From Megamonas funiformis (GTDB taxonomy: Bacteria; Bacillota; Negativicutes; Selenomonadales; Selenomonadaceae), in contig NZ_CP048627.1 in NCBI RefSeq assembly GCF_010669225.1, positions 682,001 to 746,000 of the forward strand: 64,000 nucleotides of DNA, given 5' to 3'. Positions 52,278 to 61,340 of this stretch are shown piece after piece. How positions within the stretch are numbered: position 1 is the stretch's first letter; each line of letters opens with the position of its first letter. The translations under genes were made by a program, and so were the position numbers. Below the pieces are notes generated by a model that was given only the letters and a program-made list of their open reading frames with translations, had not been told where the DNA came from and did not search any database.

Positions 52278-53162
52278 ATGGAATTTAGAGTATTAAAATA
52301 TTTTTTAACTGTTGTAAGGGAAGAAAATATAACAAAAGCAGCGAATGTATTACATATTACCCAGCCAACATTGAGTCGACAATTAGCTCAATTAGAAGAA
52401 GATATTGGAGTAAAATTATTTAATCGTGGAACTAGAAAGATAAGTTTAACAAATGAAGGAATGTTATTAAGACGTAGGGCAGAAGAAATAATTTCTTTAG
52501 TGGACAAAACAGAACAAGAATTAAATGAACAAGATGAAATGTTAGATGGTGTGATTTCTTTGGGATGTGGAGAATTAAGTTCTGTATCAACACTAGCAGA
52601 TATATTAGCTGGTTTTAAAAAGAAGCACCCACTTATTGTTTATGATTTATATACAGCAAATGCAGATGAGATCAAAGAAAAAATTGATAAAGGATTAATA
52701 GATATTGGTTTATTATTAGAGCCTGTGAATATAGAAAAGTATGAATATATTCGATTGCAGACAAAAGAAGTGTGGGGTGCTGTAATGAGAGCTGATGATG
52801 AATTAGCTAAGCAAGAATTTGTTACTGCAGAACAGTTGAGCAAAAGACAAATAATATTAGCACGTAGACCAAAAGCCAAAAATGAATTAGCACATTGGTT
52901 TGGTAAGTATTATGATAAACTGAATATTTCATTTACAAGTAATATGAGTACAAATGCAAGTATTATGGTAGAAAAAGGATTGGGAAATACTTTAATTATT
53001 AAAGGCTCATTGCCATTTTTAGATGAAAATAGAATAAAATGCATACCACTATATCCAGCTTTGATAGCTAATAGTGTTTTAGTTTGGAAAAGACATCAGC
53101 CATTTAATTTGGCTACAACGAAATTTATAGAGTATATACAATGCTTTTTAAGCATGAAATGA
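52278..53162 (+). CDS. LysR-family transcriptional regulator
   Basis: 294 residues: the N-terminal winged helix MEFRVLKYFLTVVREENITKAA, HITQPTLSRQLAQLEEDIGVKLF and RKISLTNEGMLLRRRAEEI, then a type 2 periplasmic-binding-like sensor domain. The start at 52278 has GTGAGGTG upstream. No cognate target is evident nearby; the next genes are a MerR regulator and the flavodoxin-like lipoprotein. It ends in a strong terminator. Confidence 0.92.
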   Translation: MEFRVLKYFLTVVREENITKAANVLHITQPTLSRQLAQLEEDIGVKLFNRGTRKISLTNEGMLLRRRAEEIISLVDKTEQELNEQDEMLDGVISLGCGELSSVSTLADILAGFKKKHPLIVYDLYTANADEIKEKIDKGLIDIGLLLEPVNIEKYEYIRLQTKEVWGAVMRADDELAKQEFVTAEQLSKRQIILARRPKAKNELAHWFGKYYDKLNISFTSNMSTNASIMVEKGLGNTLIIKGSLPFLDENRIKCIPLYPALIANSVLVWKRHQPFNLATTKFIEYIQCFLSMK

Positions 53163-53204
53163 TATTAAAAAATAGGTATTAGACATATATTTGATTTTTA
53201 TTTT

Positions 53205-53262
53205 ATAATGTGAATGTAAGTTGATATAAAAAATATTTGATTTACATTCACATTATTTTTTT
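53205..53262 (+). terminator. Intrinsic terminator of the LysR gene
   Basis: A perfect 15-bp stem (53205-53219 with 53242-53256) has a 22-nt loop and a T-tract. It abuts the ribosome site of the next small gene. Confidence 0.85.
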
Positions 53263-53273
53263 AGGTGATATAT

Positions 53274-53513
53274 ATGGTAATAGTAAAAAATCATAAAAAT
53301 TTTTCTACAAAAAGTATGAATTCATTAAATAAATTAGATGTAGGTCAATTTAATAAATGTCTAGGAGGTATAGTTAAAAATAAAAAAAGTGAACATATAA
53401 AATTTTTGAAGAAGCAAAGATTTATTTTATTGGAAGCTATTCATGAGATGCAAAAGAAGTTGGATTGTGTAGACTATGTAATTTATTTATTAAAAAAGGA
53501 TAAATGCAAATGA
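53274..53513 (+). CDS. Small helical protein resembling a MerR C-terminal coiled coil
   Basis: 79 residues; ATG at 53274 with AGGTGA upstream. The C-terminal half (KFLKKQRFILLEAIHEMQKKLDCVDYVIYLLKK) looks like the dimerisation coiled coil of MerR proteins, but there is no DNA-binding domain. The N-terminal half is basic with no recognised motif. It precedes an intact MerR gene by 22 bases and may be a partner, a decoy or a remnant of another MerR. Confidence 0.5.
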   Translation: MVIVKNHKNFSTKSMNSLNKLDVGQFNKCLGGIVKNKKSEHIKFLKKQRFILLEAIHEMQKKLDCVDYVIYLLKKDKCK

Positions 53514-53535
53514 AAGAGATAAGGAGGAAGTAAAA

Positions 53536-53913
53536 ATGACAATTGGAGAAATATCACAAGAAATAGGTCTATCAGCAGATACTTTAAGATATTATGAAAA
53601 AATAGGATTATTACCTAATGTACCAAGAGATAATAGTGGCAAACGTAATTATGATGAGAATTTTATTAATTGGATAAAATTTATTCAAACATTAAAAAAT
53701 AGTGGAATGTCTTTAAACGATATTATAGAGTATATAAATTTGGCAAAATGTGGCAATAATACATATCAAGAACGCAAAAATTTATTAATAAAATCTAAGC
53801 AAATATTATTAGAAAAAATGTCGAATTTACAATCTATGATAGAAAAAGCAAATTATCAAATTAATAATTATGATAATATTTTAGTACCTAAGACAAATGC
53901 TTTAATATTTTAA
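53536..53913 (+). CDS. MerR-family transcriptional regulator
   Basis: 125 residues. MTIGEISQEIGLSADTLRYYEKIGLLPNVPR is the classic MerR helix-turn-helix and wing. KRNYDENFINWIKFIQTLKNSGMSLNDIIEYINL is the linker and dimer helix, and the long C-terminal coiled coil reaches MIEKANYQINNYDN. It has AAGGAGG upstream. It has no conserved metal-binding cysteines and resembles the small AdhR/NmlR-like regulators next to flavin and redox genes; the inducer is unknown. Confidence 0.9.
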   Translation: MTIGEISQEIGLSADTLRYYEKIGLLPNVPRDNSGKRNYDENFINWIKFIQTLKNSGMSLNDIIEYINLAKCGNNTYQERKNLLIKSKQILLEKMSNLQSMIEKANYQINNYDNILVPKTNALIF

Positions 53914-53969
53914 ATAAAAATATTTGAATATTCTTGATTTTTATAGGGATAGAAGAAAGGAAAATAATT

Positions 53970-54674
53970 ATGAAAAAAACAATGATATTAACTTCAATGG
54001 CATTGATATCTTTAGTAGCTGTAGGTTGTGCAAATGAAGAAGTTAAAGATACACAAGATAATCAGCCTGTTATTTCAACAAATATGGAAGAAGTACAAAC
54101 AGAGGGCAATGCAAATATGAAAAAATCATTAATAGTTTATTTTTCTTATGGTGAAAATAGTGAATTGCCACAAGATGTAGATGCTTCAGCTAGCGCTAGT
54201 ATACAAAAATGGAATGATGAAAATACTGGTAATACAGGTATAGTAGCACATATTATTCAAGAGAAAACAAAAGGGGATATGTTTTCTGTTCAGACAGTAA
54301 ATAAGTATCCATCAACATATAATGAGACTGTTAATCAAGGAAAACAGGAGCATGAAAATAATATTCGTCCTGAACTTGCAAATCATATAACAAATTTAGA
54401 TGATTATGATACTATTTTCGTGGGTTATCCAAATTGGTGGTATGATATGCCAATGGCAATGTATAGTTTTTTTGATGAATATGATTTGAGTAATAAGACA
54501 ATTATTCCGTTTAATACTTCTGGCGGTAGCGCTTTTTCTGACACTATAAATACAATTAAAAAATTAGAGCCAAATGCAAATGTAATTGAAGGTATAACAA
54601 TTAGAGCTGAAGATGTAGAGTTTAGTCAAAATGAAATTGATGAATGGTTAAATGATTTAGGTTATAATATTTGA
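53970..54674 (+). CDS. Flavodoxin-like lipoprotein
   Basis: 234 residues with a lipoprotein signal (KKTMILTSMALISLVAVGC, lipid on that Cys) and an acidic linker, then a flavodoxin fold. KSLIVYFSYGENSE is the FMN phosphate loop in altered form. DDYDTIFVGYPNWWYDMPMAMYSFFDEYDL is the 60s loop and IIPFNTSGGSAFSDTINTIKKLEP the 90s loop, as in flavodoxin_4-like proteins. The start at 53970 has AGAAAGGA upstream. It is anchored outside the membrane, so it could carry electrons there. Followed by apbE. Confidence 0.85.
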   Translation: MKKTMILTSMALISLVAVGCANEEVKDTQDNQPVISTNMEEVQTEGNANMKKSLIVYFSYGENSELPQDVDASASASIQKWNDENTGNTGIVAHIIQEKTKGDMFSVQTVNKYPSTYNETVNQGKQEHENNIRPELANHITNLDDYDTIFVGYPNWWYDMPMAMYSFFDEYDLSNKTIIPFNTSGGSAFSDTINTIKKLEPNANVIEGITIRAEDVEFSQNEIDEWLNDLGYNI

Positions 54675-54706
54675 TTTAAATATACATTTATAAGAAAGGA
54701 CAGATA

Positions 54707-55768
54707 ATGATGAAGAAAAAATTATATATTTTCATAGTGATTATATTGTCCTTTCTTATTTTTGCTACGTATAAAATATTTGTAGAAAATAAAACAATAG
54801 TGGAAAAAGATACTATTTTAGCAATGGATACGCAAATTTCATGGGTAATATATGAAAAACCTTCACTATATCCATTAGATTTAAATGCGAAAATAAAAAC
54901 GAGAATAGATGAATTAGTAAAATTATTATCGGTTACTGATGAAAATAGTGAAATTTATAAAGTAAATCATCATCAAGAACGAGATATAAAATTAAGTGAA
55001 GATACTAAAAATGTAGTTTTATTTGCCTTACAGATGGCAGAAAAAACAAACGGAGCTTTAGAGCCGACTATATATCCAGTGCTTAGAGAATGGGGCTTTA
55101 CTACAGGAAAATACCAAATACCTGATGAAACAAAAATAAGAGATTTATTAAATTATGTGGATTATAGGAAAGTTAGTTTAAAAGAAAATCAAATATATTT
55201 GCCAGATGGTATGCAGATTGATTTAGGAGCAGTAGCTAAGGGATATATAGGTGATGAAATCATAAAAATTTTGAAGGCAAATAATATATCGTCTGCCGTA
55301 ATAAATTTAGGTGGTAATGTTCAATTATTAGGAACAAAACCAAATGGTGATTTATGGAATATTGGACTTAAATCACCTAATAGTCAAGATTATATAGGTA
55401 TCTTAAGATTAGCAGATTGTGCGATTGTAACTTCAGGAAATTATGAGCGATATTTTATCGGCGAAGATAACAAACGATATTGGCATATTTTAGATGGAAA
55501 AACAGGTAAACCAGCAGATAAACATATTAATTCCGTAACGATTGTGACAAAACAAGGAAAATTAGGTGATGCTTTATCCACAGCATTATTTGTAATGGGA
55601 GTAGATGAAGCTATTAATTATTGGAAGCAAAATAAAGATGAAAATGATGCATTTGAGATGATATTGATTACAGATGATAAAAAAATATATATAACTGAGA
55701 ATTTAGTTGATAGTTTTACTTTGCAAGATAAATATAAAGATTATCATATGGTGGTGATAACTTTATGA
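54707..55768 (+). CDS. apbE: FAD:protein FMN transferase (ApbE)
   Basis: 353 residues: an N-terminal membrane anchor (LYIFIVIILSFLIFATYKIF), then the ApbE fold that attaches FMN to target proteins outside the membrane. ILAMDTQISW, MQIDLGAVAKGYIGDEI, VINLGGNVQLLGTKPNG, TSGNYERYF, HILDGKTGKPADKHINSVTIV and GDALSTALFVMG are all present, including the Mg/FAD-binding residues. It overlaps the NusG-II gene by ATGA. No FMN-binding-domain target protein is in the window. Confidence 0.93.
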   Translation: MMKKKLYIFIVIILSFLIFATYKIFVENKTIVEKDTILAMDTQISWVIYEKPSLYPLDLNAKIKTRIDELVKLLSVTDENSEIYKVNHHQERDIKLSEDTKNVVLFALQMAEKTNGALEPTIYPVLREWGFTTGKYQIPDETKIRDLLNYVDYRKVSLKENQIYLPDGMQIDLGAVAKGYIGDEIIKILKANNISSAVINLGGNVQLLGTKPNGDLWNIGLKSPNSQDYIGILRLADCAIVTSGNYERYFIGEDNKRYWHILDGKTGKPADKHINSVTIVTKQGKLGDALSTALFVMGVDEAINYWKQNKDENDAFEMILITDDKKIYITENLVDSFTLQDKYKDYHMVVITL

Positions 55769-56136
55769 ACAATATTAATAAATCAGTAATATGTATTATT
55801 TTGGGAATTATATTTATTGCCGTTTTTATTGGTTTAAGAAATAGTTTTGCCGAAAAAACAAATACAGTGGAGATAATTCAAGATGGAAATATAATTTATA
55901 CTTTGGATTTAAATAAGAGTAAAGATGAATTAATACAGGTAGAATTCCAAGGTCATAAAAATATAATTCAAATAAAAGATAAACAGATAAGTATAATTGA
56001 AGCTGATTGTCCTGATAAAACATGTGTAAATATGGGAATTTTAAAATCAGCATTTACTCCTATAGTGTGTTTGCCCAATCATTTAGTAATTCAATATGTA
56101 AATGATGATAAAGAAATTGATGCTATGATAAATTAG
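55765..56136 (+). CDS. NusG domain II-containing membrane protein
   Basis: 123 residues: one membrane helix (SVICIILGIIFIAVFIGL) and an extracytoplasmic NusG-II beta barrel with two cysteine sites (CPDKTC and VCLPN). Such proteins often sit between apbE and a Gx transporter gene and are related to EetA-type proteins of extracellular electron transfer loci. A role in flavin or quinone redox is inference. It overlaps apbE by four bases. Confidence 0.8.
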   Translation: MNNINKSVICIILGIIFIAVFIGLRNSFAEKTNTVEIIQDGNIIYTLDLNKSKDELIQVEFQGHKNIIQIKDKQISIIEADCPDKTCVNMGILKSAFTPIVCLPNHLVIQYVNDDKEIDAMIN

Positions 56137-56145
56137 GTGATAGTG

Positions 56146-56646
56146 ATGAAGACAAAAAAATTAGTGCAATTATCTTTATTAACTGCGATAGCACTAAGTA
56201 TATTTATTGTAGAATTACAAATACCAAATCCTTTTCCATTTCCAGGAATTAAATTAGGTTTAGCAAATATAGTAACTTTATATGTAATTTATAGATATAG
56301 AGCAAAGGAGGCACTATTGGTGCTGATGGCTAGAATTATTTTAGGTAGTTTATTTAGTGGTAATCTTATGGCTATAATGTATAGTTTAGCTGGCGGAATT
56401 TGTTGTTTTGTTGTGATGAGTGTACTGCATGATAAAATAGAAGAAAAATACATTTTTATAGTTAGTATATTAGGAGCTTGTGCACATAATATAGGGCAAA
56501 TAATTATAGCAATATTTATAACAAAGACTTTAGCAATTATGATGTATTTACCATGGTTATTATTATCAGCAATGATTACAGGTTTATTTATTGGTTTATG
56601 TACACAATATTTACTCAAAAGTAAAGCCATATTAATGCAAAAATAA
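56146..56646 (+). CDS. Gx transporter family membrane protein
   Basis: 166 residues, about five helices, of the Gx transporter/heptaprenyl diphosphate synthase component I-like family (LSLLTAIALSIFIVELQIPNPFPFPGIKLGLANIVTLYVIYRYRAKEAL, the family hallmark). It resembles EetB-type proteins and ECF-type S components; the substrate is not known. The start at 56146 has AGGTGA upstream, with a GTG nine bases earlier in frame. It ends the operon. Confidence 0.82.
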   Translation: MKTKKLVQLSLLTAIALSIFIVELQIPNPFPFPGIKLGLANIVTLYVIYRYRAKEALLVLMARIILGSLFSGNLMAIMYSLAGGICCFVVMSVLHDKIEEKYIFIVSILGACAHNIGQIIIAIFITKTLAIMMYLPWLLLSAMITGLFIGLCTQYLLKSKAILMQK

Positions 56647-56687
56647 AAATCCTATTGCTTAAAAATTTTAGGCAATAGGATTTTTTG
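56647..56687. terminator. Bidirectional intrinsic terminator
   Basis: A stem AAAATCCTATTGC (about 56647-56659) pairs with GCAATAGGATTTT, with A-run and T-run flanks. It serves the Gx transporter operon and the convergent pduO. Confidence 0.85.
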
Positions 56688-56688
56688 T

Positions 56689-57186
56689 TTATAATTCTTC
56701 TTCGACACGCATGAGGAGGAAGCAAAGGTCAGATAAACGATTTAAATAAATTTTTACATTTTCATTAATAGCTTCTTTTTCAGCTAAAGTTAAAACTTCA
56801 CGTTCAGCTCTACGCGTAGTAGTACGTGCTAAATCTAAAAATGCTCCAGATTGAGTATTACCAGGCATAATAAAAGCAGTCAATGCTGGTAATTTAGCTT
56901 CAAACTCAACGATTTTTTGATCTATATTAGAAATGATTTCATTATTTATATAATATTTATCTGTGATACTAGCTAAATCAGCCATTAATTTTAGATTAGT
57001 TTGCTCAAGTTCTAATAAAAGTTGTTTAACTTCTTCTTTTTGAGCAAAAGCTCTAGCAAGACCGAGAGCAGAACTGACTTCATCAACAGTACCATAAGCT
57101 TGTACACGTAAAGAATTTTTAGCAACGCGTTCTCCAGTAAATAAAGATGTAGTGCCTTTATCCCCTGTTTTTGTACAAATAGACAT
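56689..57186 (-). CDS. pduO: Cob(I)yrinic acid a,c-diamide adenosyltransferase (PduO type)
   Basis: 165 residues transferring adenosyl from ATP to cob(I)alamin. The N terminus SICTKTGDKGTTSLFTGERVAK is the PduO/CobA2 ATP site, and VDEVSSALGLARAFA, ITDKY and FIMPGNTQSGAFLDLARTTTRRAEREVL follow. The start at 57186 has AAGGAG upstream. No corrinoid biosynthesis genes are close, but a B12-binding radical-SAM protein is encoded 3 kb away. Confidence 0.92.
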   Translation of the reverse strand: MSICTKTGDKGTTSLFTGERVAKNSLRVQAYGTVDEVSSALGLARAFAQKEEVKQLLLELEQTNLKLMADLASITDKYYINNEIISNIDQKIVEFEAKLPALTAFIMPGNTQSGAFLDLARTTTRRAEREVLTLAEKEAINENVKIYLNRLSDLCFLLMRVEEEL

Positions 57187-57200
57187 ATTTTCTCCTTTTA

Positions 57201-57659
57201 TCAATCACCATTATATACGCTAAAGTCGATATCATGGTTAGGTATATAGATTTCTGTTTCACTGAAAAATACATGAACTTCACGTTCTGCATTAGCAGGG
57301 CTATCGGAAGCATGAACAGTATTTACAGTTTTGGAAAGTGCAAAATCACTGCGGATTGTGCCAGGTTGTGCTAAATTAGGGTCTGTTTTACCATGGAGTT
57401 CACGAACTCTTTCAATAGCGTTTTCACCTTCAACTACTAAAGCGACAATTCTATCAGAAGCCATAAAATCCACTAAACGTTGGTAATAAGGTTTACCCAC
57501 ATGTTCAGCATAATGTTTAGAGGCTATACAGTCGTCCATTTCTAGCATTCGCATAGCTACAATATCAAATTTTTCTTTTTCATAACGACTAATAATATCG
57601 CCAATATGATAATTTACTACAGCATCAGGTTTGATTAATACCAACGTTCTTTCTCTCAT
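57201..57659 (-). CDS. ndk: Nucleoside diphosphate kinase
   Basis: 152 residues that balance nucleoside triphosphates. MRERTLVLIKPDAVVNYHIGDII at the start, then HAEHV-like YAEHVGKPYYQRLVDFM and GKTDPNLAQPGTIRSDFAL follow. The phospho-His is in VNTVHASDSPANAEREV, and FFSE closes the domain. The start at 57659 has AGGAG upstream. A canonical member, in operon with pduO. Confidence 0.95.
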   Translation of the reverse strand: MRERTLVLIKPDAVVNYHIGDIISRYEKEKFDIVAMRMLEMDDCIASKHYAEHVGKPYYQRLVDFMASDRIVALVVEGENAIERVRELHGKTDPNLAQPGTIRSDFALSKTVNTVHASDSPANAEREVHVFFSETEIYIPNHDIDFSVYNGD

Positions 57660-57677
57660 AAAAGACAACTCCTATTT

Positions 57678-58181
57678 TTATTCTTTGTATCCATCAGCTA
57701 AAAGTTTATAATGTAAAGCTGATTCATGAAGTGCTTCGATTTCATCTTCTCTTAAAGCACGGACTACTTTTACTGGTGAGCCAAATAACATAGAATTATT
57801 TGGTAATTTTTTATGCTCAGTAACAAGAGAACCTGCACCAATTACACTATTATGACCAATTTCAGCATATCCAAGTAGTATAGCGCCCATACCAATTAGA
57901 GTATTATCGCCGACTTTACTACAATGAATAACAGCATTATGACCGATAGTAACATAACTGCCAATATGAGTAGGTGCATTGCTCATTACATGAACAGTTA
58001 CATTATCTTGAATATTTGTATAATCACCAACAACTATAGGTTGCAAATCACCACGAAGTACAGCACCTGGCCAAATATTAGTGTATTCGCCAATAGTAAC
58101 ATCACCGATGATTACTGCACTAGGATGAACATATGCAGTCTTAGCTATTTTAGGTGTATGTGATTTATAAGCTTGAATCAT
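57678..58181 (-). CDS. Gamma-class carbonic anhydrase-like protein
   Basis: 167 residues of left-handed beta-helix hexapeptide repeats (IIGDVTIGEYTNIWPGAVLRGD, VGDYTNIQDNVTVHV, VTIGHNAVIHC, IGMGAILLGYAEIGHNSVIGAGSLV). The histidines of HVMS, IGHN and VIHCS fit the zinc site of gamma-carbonic anhydrase/YrdA proteins. Some members lack activity. Next to ndk and pduO on the minus strand. Confidence 0.85.
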   Translation of the reverse strand: MIQAYKSHTPKIAKTAYVHPSAVIIGDVTIGEYTNIWPGAVLRGDLQPIVVGDYTNIQDNVTVHVMSNAPTHIGSYVTIGHNAVIHCSKVGDNTLIGMGAILLGYAEIGHNSVIGAGSLVTEHKKLPNNSMLFGSPVKVVRALREDEIEALHESALHYKLLADGYKE

Positions 58182-58214
58182 TAAAAAAATCCCCTAACTA
58201 AAAATAATTTATAA

Positions 58215-58595
58215 TTATTTTACGACCATTACAGGAACAGGAGAATCTTCAATAACTTTTTGACTTACGCTACCAATGAGAGCTCCTTTGAAGATACCAA
58301 GACCACGGCTACCCATGATGATGATATCGGAATTAGTTTCTTGAGCTACACGAATAATAGCTTTTGGACGAGAGCCTGTTTCTACATGTTTTGTTGCAGT
58401 AATATCTTTTGGAAGTTTTTCCCAGATACGATCAAAGATGATATCACTAGGAATATGTTCATTGATATGACTAGAAACGTAAACGAATTCAAGAGATGCA
58501 CCAGCTTTTTCGGCTAAAGAAATTGCCTGGTCAACTGCTTTACAAGCATTATCAGAACCATCTACAGGAACTAGGATTTTATTAATTTTACTCAT
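58215..58595 (-). CDS. Universal stress protein (UspA family)
   Basis: 126 residues, ATP-binding type: KILVPVDGSDNACKAVDQAISLAE at the start and IIMGSRGLGIFKGALIGSVSQKVIEDSPVPVMVVK at the end, giving the GxxG-9x-G(S) nucleotide loop. Cytosolic, induced under stress in other organisms. It begins with a good GGAGG site and has no clear operon partner. Confidence 0.93.
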   Translation of the reverse strand: MSKINKILVPVDGSDNACKAVDQAISLAEKAGASLEFVYVSSHINEHIPSDIIFDRIWEKLPKDITATKHVETGSRPKAIIRVAQETNSDIIIMGSRGLGIFKGALIGSVSQKVIEDSPVPVMVVK

Positions 58596-58712
58596 AAAAA
58601 AACCTCCTTATGATAGGACATAAAGTTTTATTTCATATTTCTTATATTATTAATTTTCGTGATAATTTTTGAAAATCCTTTTTTTGTTTAGAAATAAATT
58701 AAATTGAAAAAA

Positions 58713-58757
58713 GAAAATCTCTTAATATATTAACAAAATATACTAAGAGATTTTTAT
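58713..58757 (-). terminator. Intrinsic terminator of the radical-SAM pair
   Basis: A stem of 11-12 bp (AAAATCTCTTA with TAAGAGATTTT, then AT-rich pairs) has a T-tract on the minus strand. It ends the TIGR03960-TIGR03936 operon. Confidence 0.7.
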
Positions 58758-58759
58758 AA

Positions 58760-59443
58760 TTAGTCTATATCTATTAAGGCTTTTCCTTGATGATACAATC
58801 CTGTGCGACAAACTAGGGCATTTTCTACAGAAATATTTAATTTATATTCATTTTTTAATACATCTAAAATTTCATTTGGTTTAGTAGTACCAGTAGATGT
58901 GATTTTTATATTTAAAGAAATATTTAATGTATTATCTTCTAAATTGTATTGCATAGCTTTAGGAAGATATTGTTTGATTTCTATTTCTTTGCGTTTTTTT
59001 GGTGTTTCACGAACAACGACAATTTCTTTAGTTTGATTAAATTTATTGATAGCTTTTGTTACAGTGTTTAAGTCATCTTGACAAGGTAAAACGATAGAAT
59101 AGGAAGCTTCATCAACAATGGACATCAAAGCTTTAGCACGCATATCAATTTGTCTAGCTTTTAAAAGTCTCACTCCTGGTGGCAATGCTTTAGATAATTT
59201 ATCAAATAATTCAGGTTGACAAATGTCTTTTTTTAATTCTAAATCCATATATTCAGCATCGCTTGTTATACCTACAGATAAAGCAGAAGCAAAAGAAATT
59301 TTCATATGAGGATTGAAACCTTCGGAGTAAGCTGCTGGAAGATGAGCACGACAAATTGCACGTTGCATTAAAGATGCAAAATCAAGATGGGAAATATATC
59401 TTATAGGTTCGCCTTTTGTGATTTCTAAGCGATATTTTATCAT
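58760..59443 (-). CDS. TIGR03936 family radical-SAM-associated protein (DUF2344)
   Basis: 227 residues. KYRLEITKGEPIRYISHLDFASLMQRAICRAHLPAAYSEGFNPHMKISF is the family hallmark, with SVGITSDAEYMDLEL and DMRAKALMSIVDEASYSIV. It accompanies the next gene up, the radical-SAM protein; in some genomes the two are fused. Function unknown, thought to be in a tRNA or ribosome modification step. It starts 33 bases after the radical-SAM gene. Confidence 0.85.
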   Translation of the reverse strand: MIKYRLEITKGEPIRYISHLDFASLMQRAICRAHLPAAYSEGFNPHMKISFASALSVGITSDAEYMDLELKKDICQPELFDKLSKALPPGVRLLKARQIDMRAKALMSIVDEASYSIVLPCQDDLNTVTKAINKFNQTKEIVVVRETPKKRKEIEIKQYLPKAMQYNLEDNTLNISLNIKITSTGTTKPNEILDVLKNEYKLNISVENALVCRTGLYHQGKALIDID

Positions 59444-59475
59444 TTAATAAAAACCTCCATAAACATAATAGATAA

Positions 59476-61320
59476 TTATTTAATAGTATCCATATCAGTA
59501 TCAAGTGTAGGGCAAATTCCGCAAGCGTTGCAATTGCCATGACGGCAATCTCTTGTTAACTCGCCTTTTGTAGCTTTTTCGTATTCACGCAATAAGAATT
59601 TTTTGCTAACACTTGGAGTAGTATGTTCCCAAGGGAGTTTTTCATCAAATTTATATTCACGCATATTATAAAAATATGGGTCAATATTGCATTTGGCAAA
59701 AGCGTTTATCCAAACATCATATTTAAATTCTTCGCTCCAACCATCAAATTTTGCTCCATCTAACCATGCTTGATAGATTACTTTGCTAAGGCGTCTATCG
59801 CCACGAGAAATAGTACCTTCTAGGATACTAGTTGTAGCAGTATGATAGTTAAACTGGATAGAGCGGTCAGTGATATGAGATTTTAATAATTGTTGTTTAC
59901 GTTGGAATTCTTCTAAAGTATTTTGTGGGAACCATTGGAATGGTGTAAATGGTTTTGGTACAAAACAAGATACGCTAACAGTAACGCGAATATCACGGCG
60001 TTTAGTGATATAACGATATAATTTAGCAACTTTTGCACCGAGTTCAGCAATGCCGATGATATCCTCATCAGTTTCAGTTGGTAGACCCATCATGAAGTAA
60101 AGTTTTACTGTTTTCCAGCCATGACGGAAAGCAGCGCCTGTTGCTTCCATAAGATTTTCTTCAGTTACACCTTTATTGATTACATCGCGTAATCTTTGTG
60201 TACCAGCTTCAGGAGCAAAAGTCAAACCACTTTTACGGACTTGTTGCATTTTGTGAGCAAGGTCAATGGAGAAACTATCAATGCGTAGAGATGGTAAAGA
60301 GAAAGATACACGTTCGTTTTTATAATCTTCCATGAGGTCATCTACGATTTCACCAAGGCAAGTATAATCAGCAGAGCTTAAAGATGTAAGACTCATTTCA
60401 TTATAACCAGTGTTATCGAGCATTTCTTTAGCGATAGTGCGTAAGCGGTCAGCAGTGCGTTCGCGTACAGGACGATAAGATATACCAGCTTGACAGAAAC
60501 GACAACCACGAGTACAACCGCGGAATAATTCGAGCATTACACGGTCATGAACGATATCAATATAAGGTAATACAGGTTTTTTGATAGCGAAAGAGTCGCG
60601 GAAATTTTTGATTACACGTTTATTGATTACAGGTTTAGCTTCTGGGCAAAGCGGTAAAATTTCTTTGAAAGTATTATCTTCATTGTAATGAACTTCATAT
60701 AATGAAGGAACATAGATGCCGTCTAATTTAGCAAGTTCTTTTAAAAATCCTTGTCTGCCACCTACTTTACCTTGTTTTTTCCAAGTGATGAAAGTATCTA
60801 CGATTTCATTTAAAACTTCTTCGCCTTCACCGATGACAAAGAAATCAAAGAAATCAGCTACAGGTTCAACATTATATACGCAAGGGCCACCACCAACGAT
60901 AAATGGGTCATTTTCTGTGCGGTCTTTTTGCCAAAGAGGCATGTTGGCTAAGTCTAACATATTTAAAACATTAGTGTAAATCATTTCATATTGAAGTGAG
61001 AAGCCAACAAAATCAAATTCTTTGATTGGTGTAAAAGATTCTAAAGCATAAAGTGGTATATTATGTTCACGCATTTTGTCTTCCATATCAAGCCAAGGAG
61101 CATAAACACGTTCAGCTACAGTATCTTGTCTTTCATTTAATACTTCATAGAGAATTTTTAAGCCTAAATTGGACATACCTACTTCATAAACGTCAGGCAT
61201 GGATAAAGCAAAGCGACAATCAACATCTTTATGATTTTTGTGTACAGCGTTTAATTCGCCACCAGTATAGCGAGCAGGTTTGGTAACAGTTTGTAAAATA
61301 GAAGGGTCTAGTTTAATCAA
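59476..61320 (-). CDS. TIGR03960 family B12-binding radical-SAM protein
   Basis: 614 residues. The N-terminal part includes an apparent cobalamin-binding-like domain (SMPDVYEVGMSNLGLKILYEVLN; VGFSLQYEMIYTNVLNML; VGGGPCVYNVEP). The radical-SAM core follows with the FeS motif ELFRGCTRGCRFCQAG (CxxxCxxC) and FAPEAGTQRLRDVINKG. The C terminus carries CRHGNCNACGICP, a possible second cluster site. The reaction is not established. It is co-transcribed with the TIGR03936 gene. Confidence 0.9.
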   Translation of the reverse strand: MIKLDPSILQTVTKPARYTGGELNAVHKNHKDVDCRFALSMPDVYEVGMSNLGLKILYEVLNERQDTVAERVYAPWLDMEDKMREHNIPLYALESFTPIKEFDFVGFSLQYEMIYTNVLNMLDLANMPLWQKDRTENDPFIVGGGPCVYNVEPVADFFDFFVIGEGEEVLNEIVDTFITWKKQGKVGGRQGFLKELAKLDGIYVPSLYEVHYNEDNTFKEILPLCPEAKPVINKRVIKNFRDSFAIKKPVLPYIDIVHDRVMLELFRGCTRGCRFCQAGISYRPVRERTADRLRTIAKEMLDNTGYNEMSLTSLSSADYTCLGEIVDDLMEDYKNERVSFSLPSLRIDSFSIDLAHKMQQVRKSGLTFAPEAGTQRLRDVINKGVTEENLMEATGAAFRHGWKTVKLYFMMGLPTETDEDIIGIAELGAKVAKLYRYITKRRDIRVTVSVSCFVPKPFTPFQWFPQNTLEEFQRKQQLLKSHITDRSIQFNYHTATTSILEGTISRGDRRLSKVIYQAWLDGAKFDGWSEEFKYDVWINAFAKCNIDPYFYNMREYKFDEKLPWEHTTPSVSKKFLLREYEKATKGELTRDCRHGNCNACGICPTLDTDMDTIK

Positions 61321-61340
61321 TTTAATATCCTTTCTTCATG

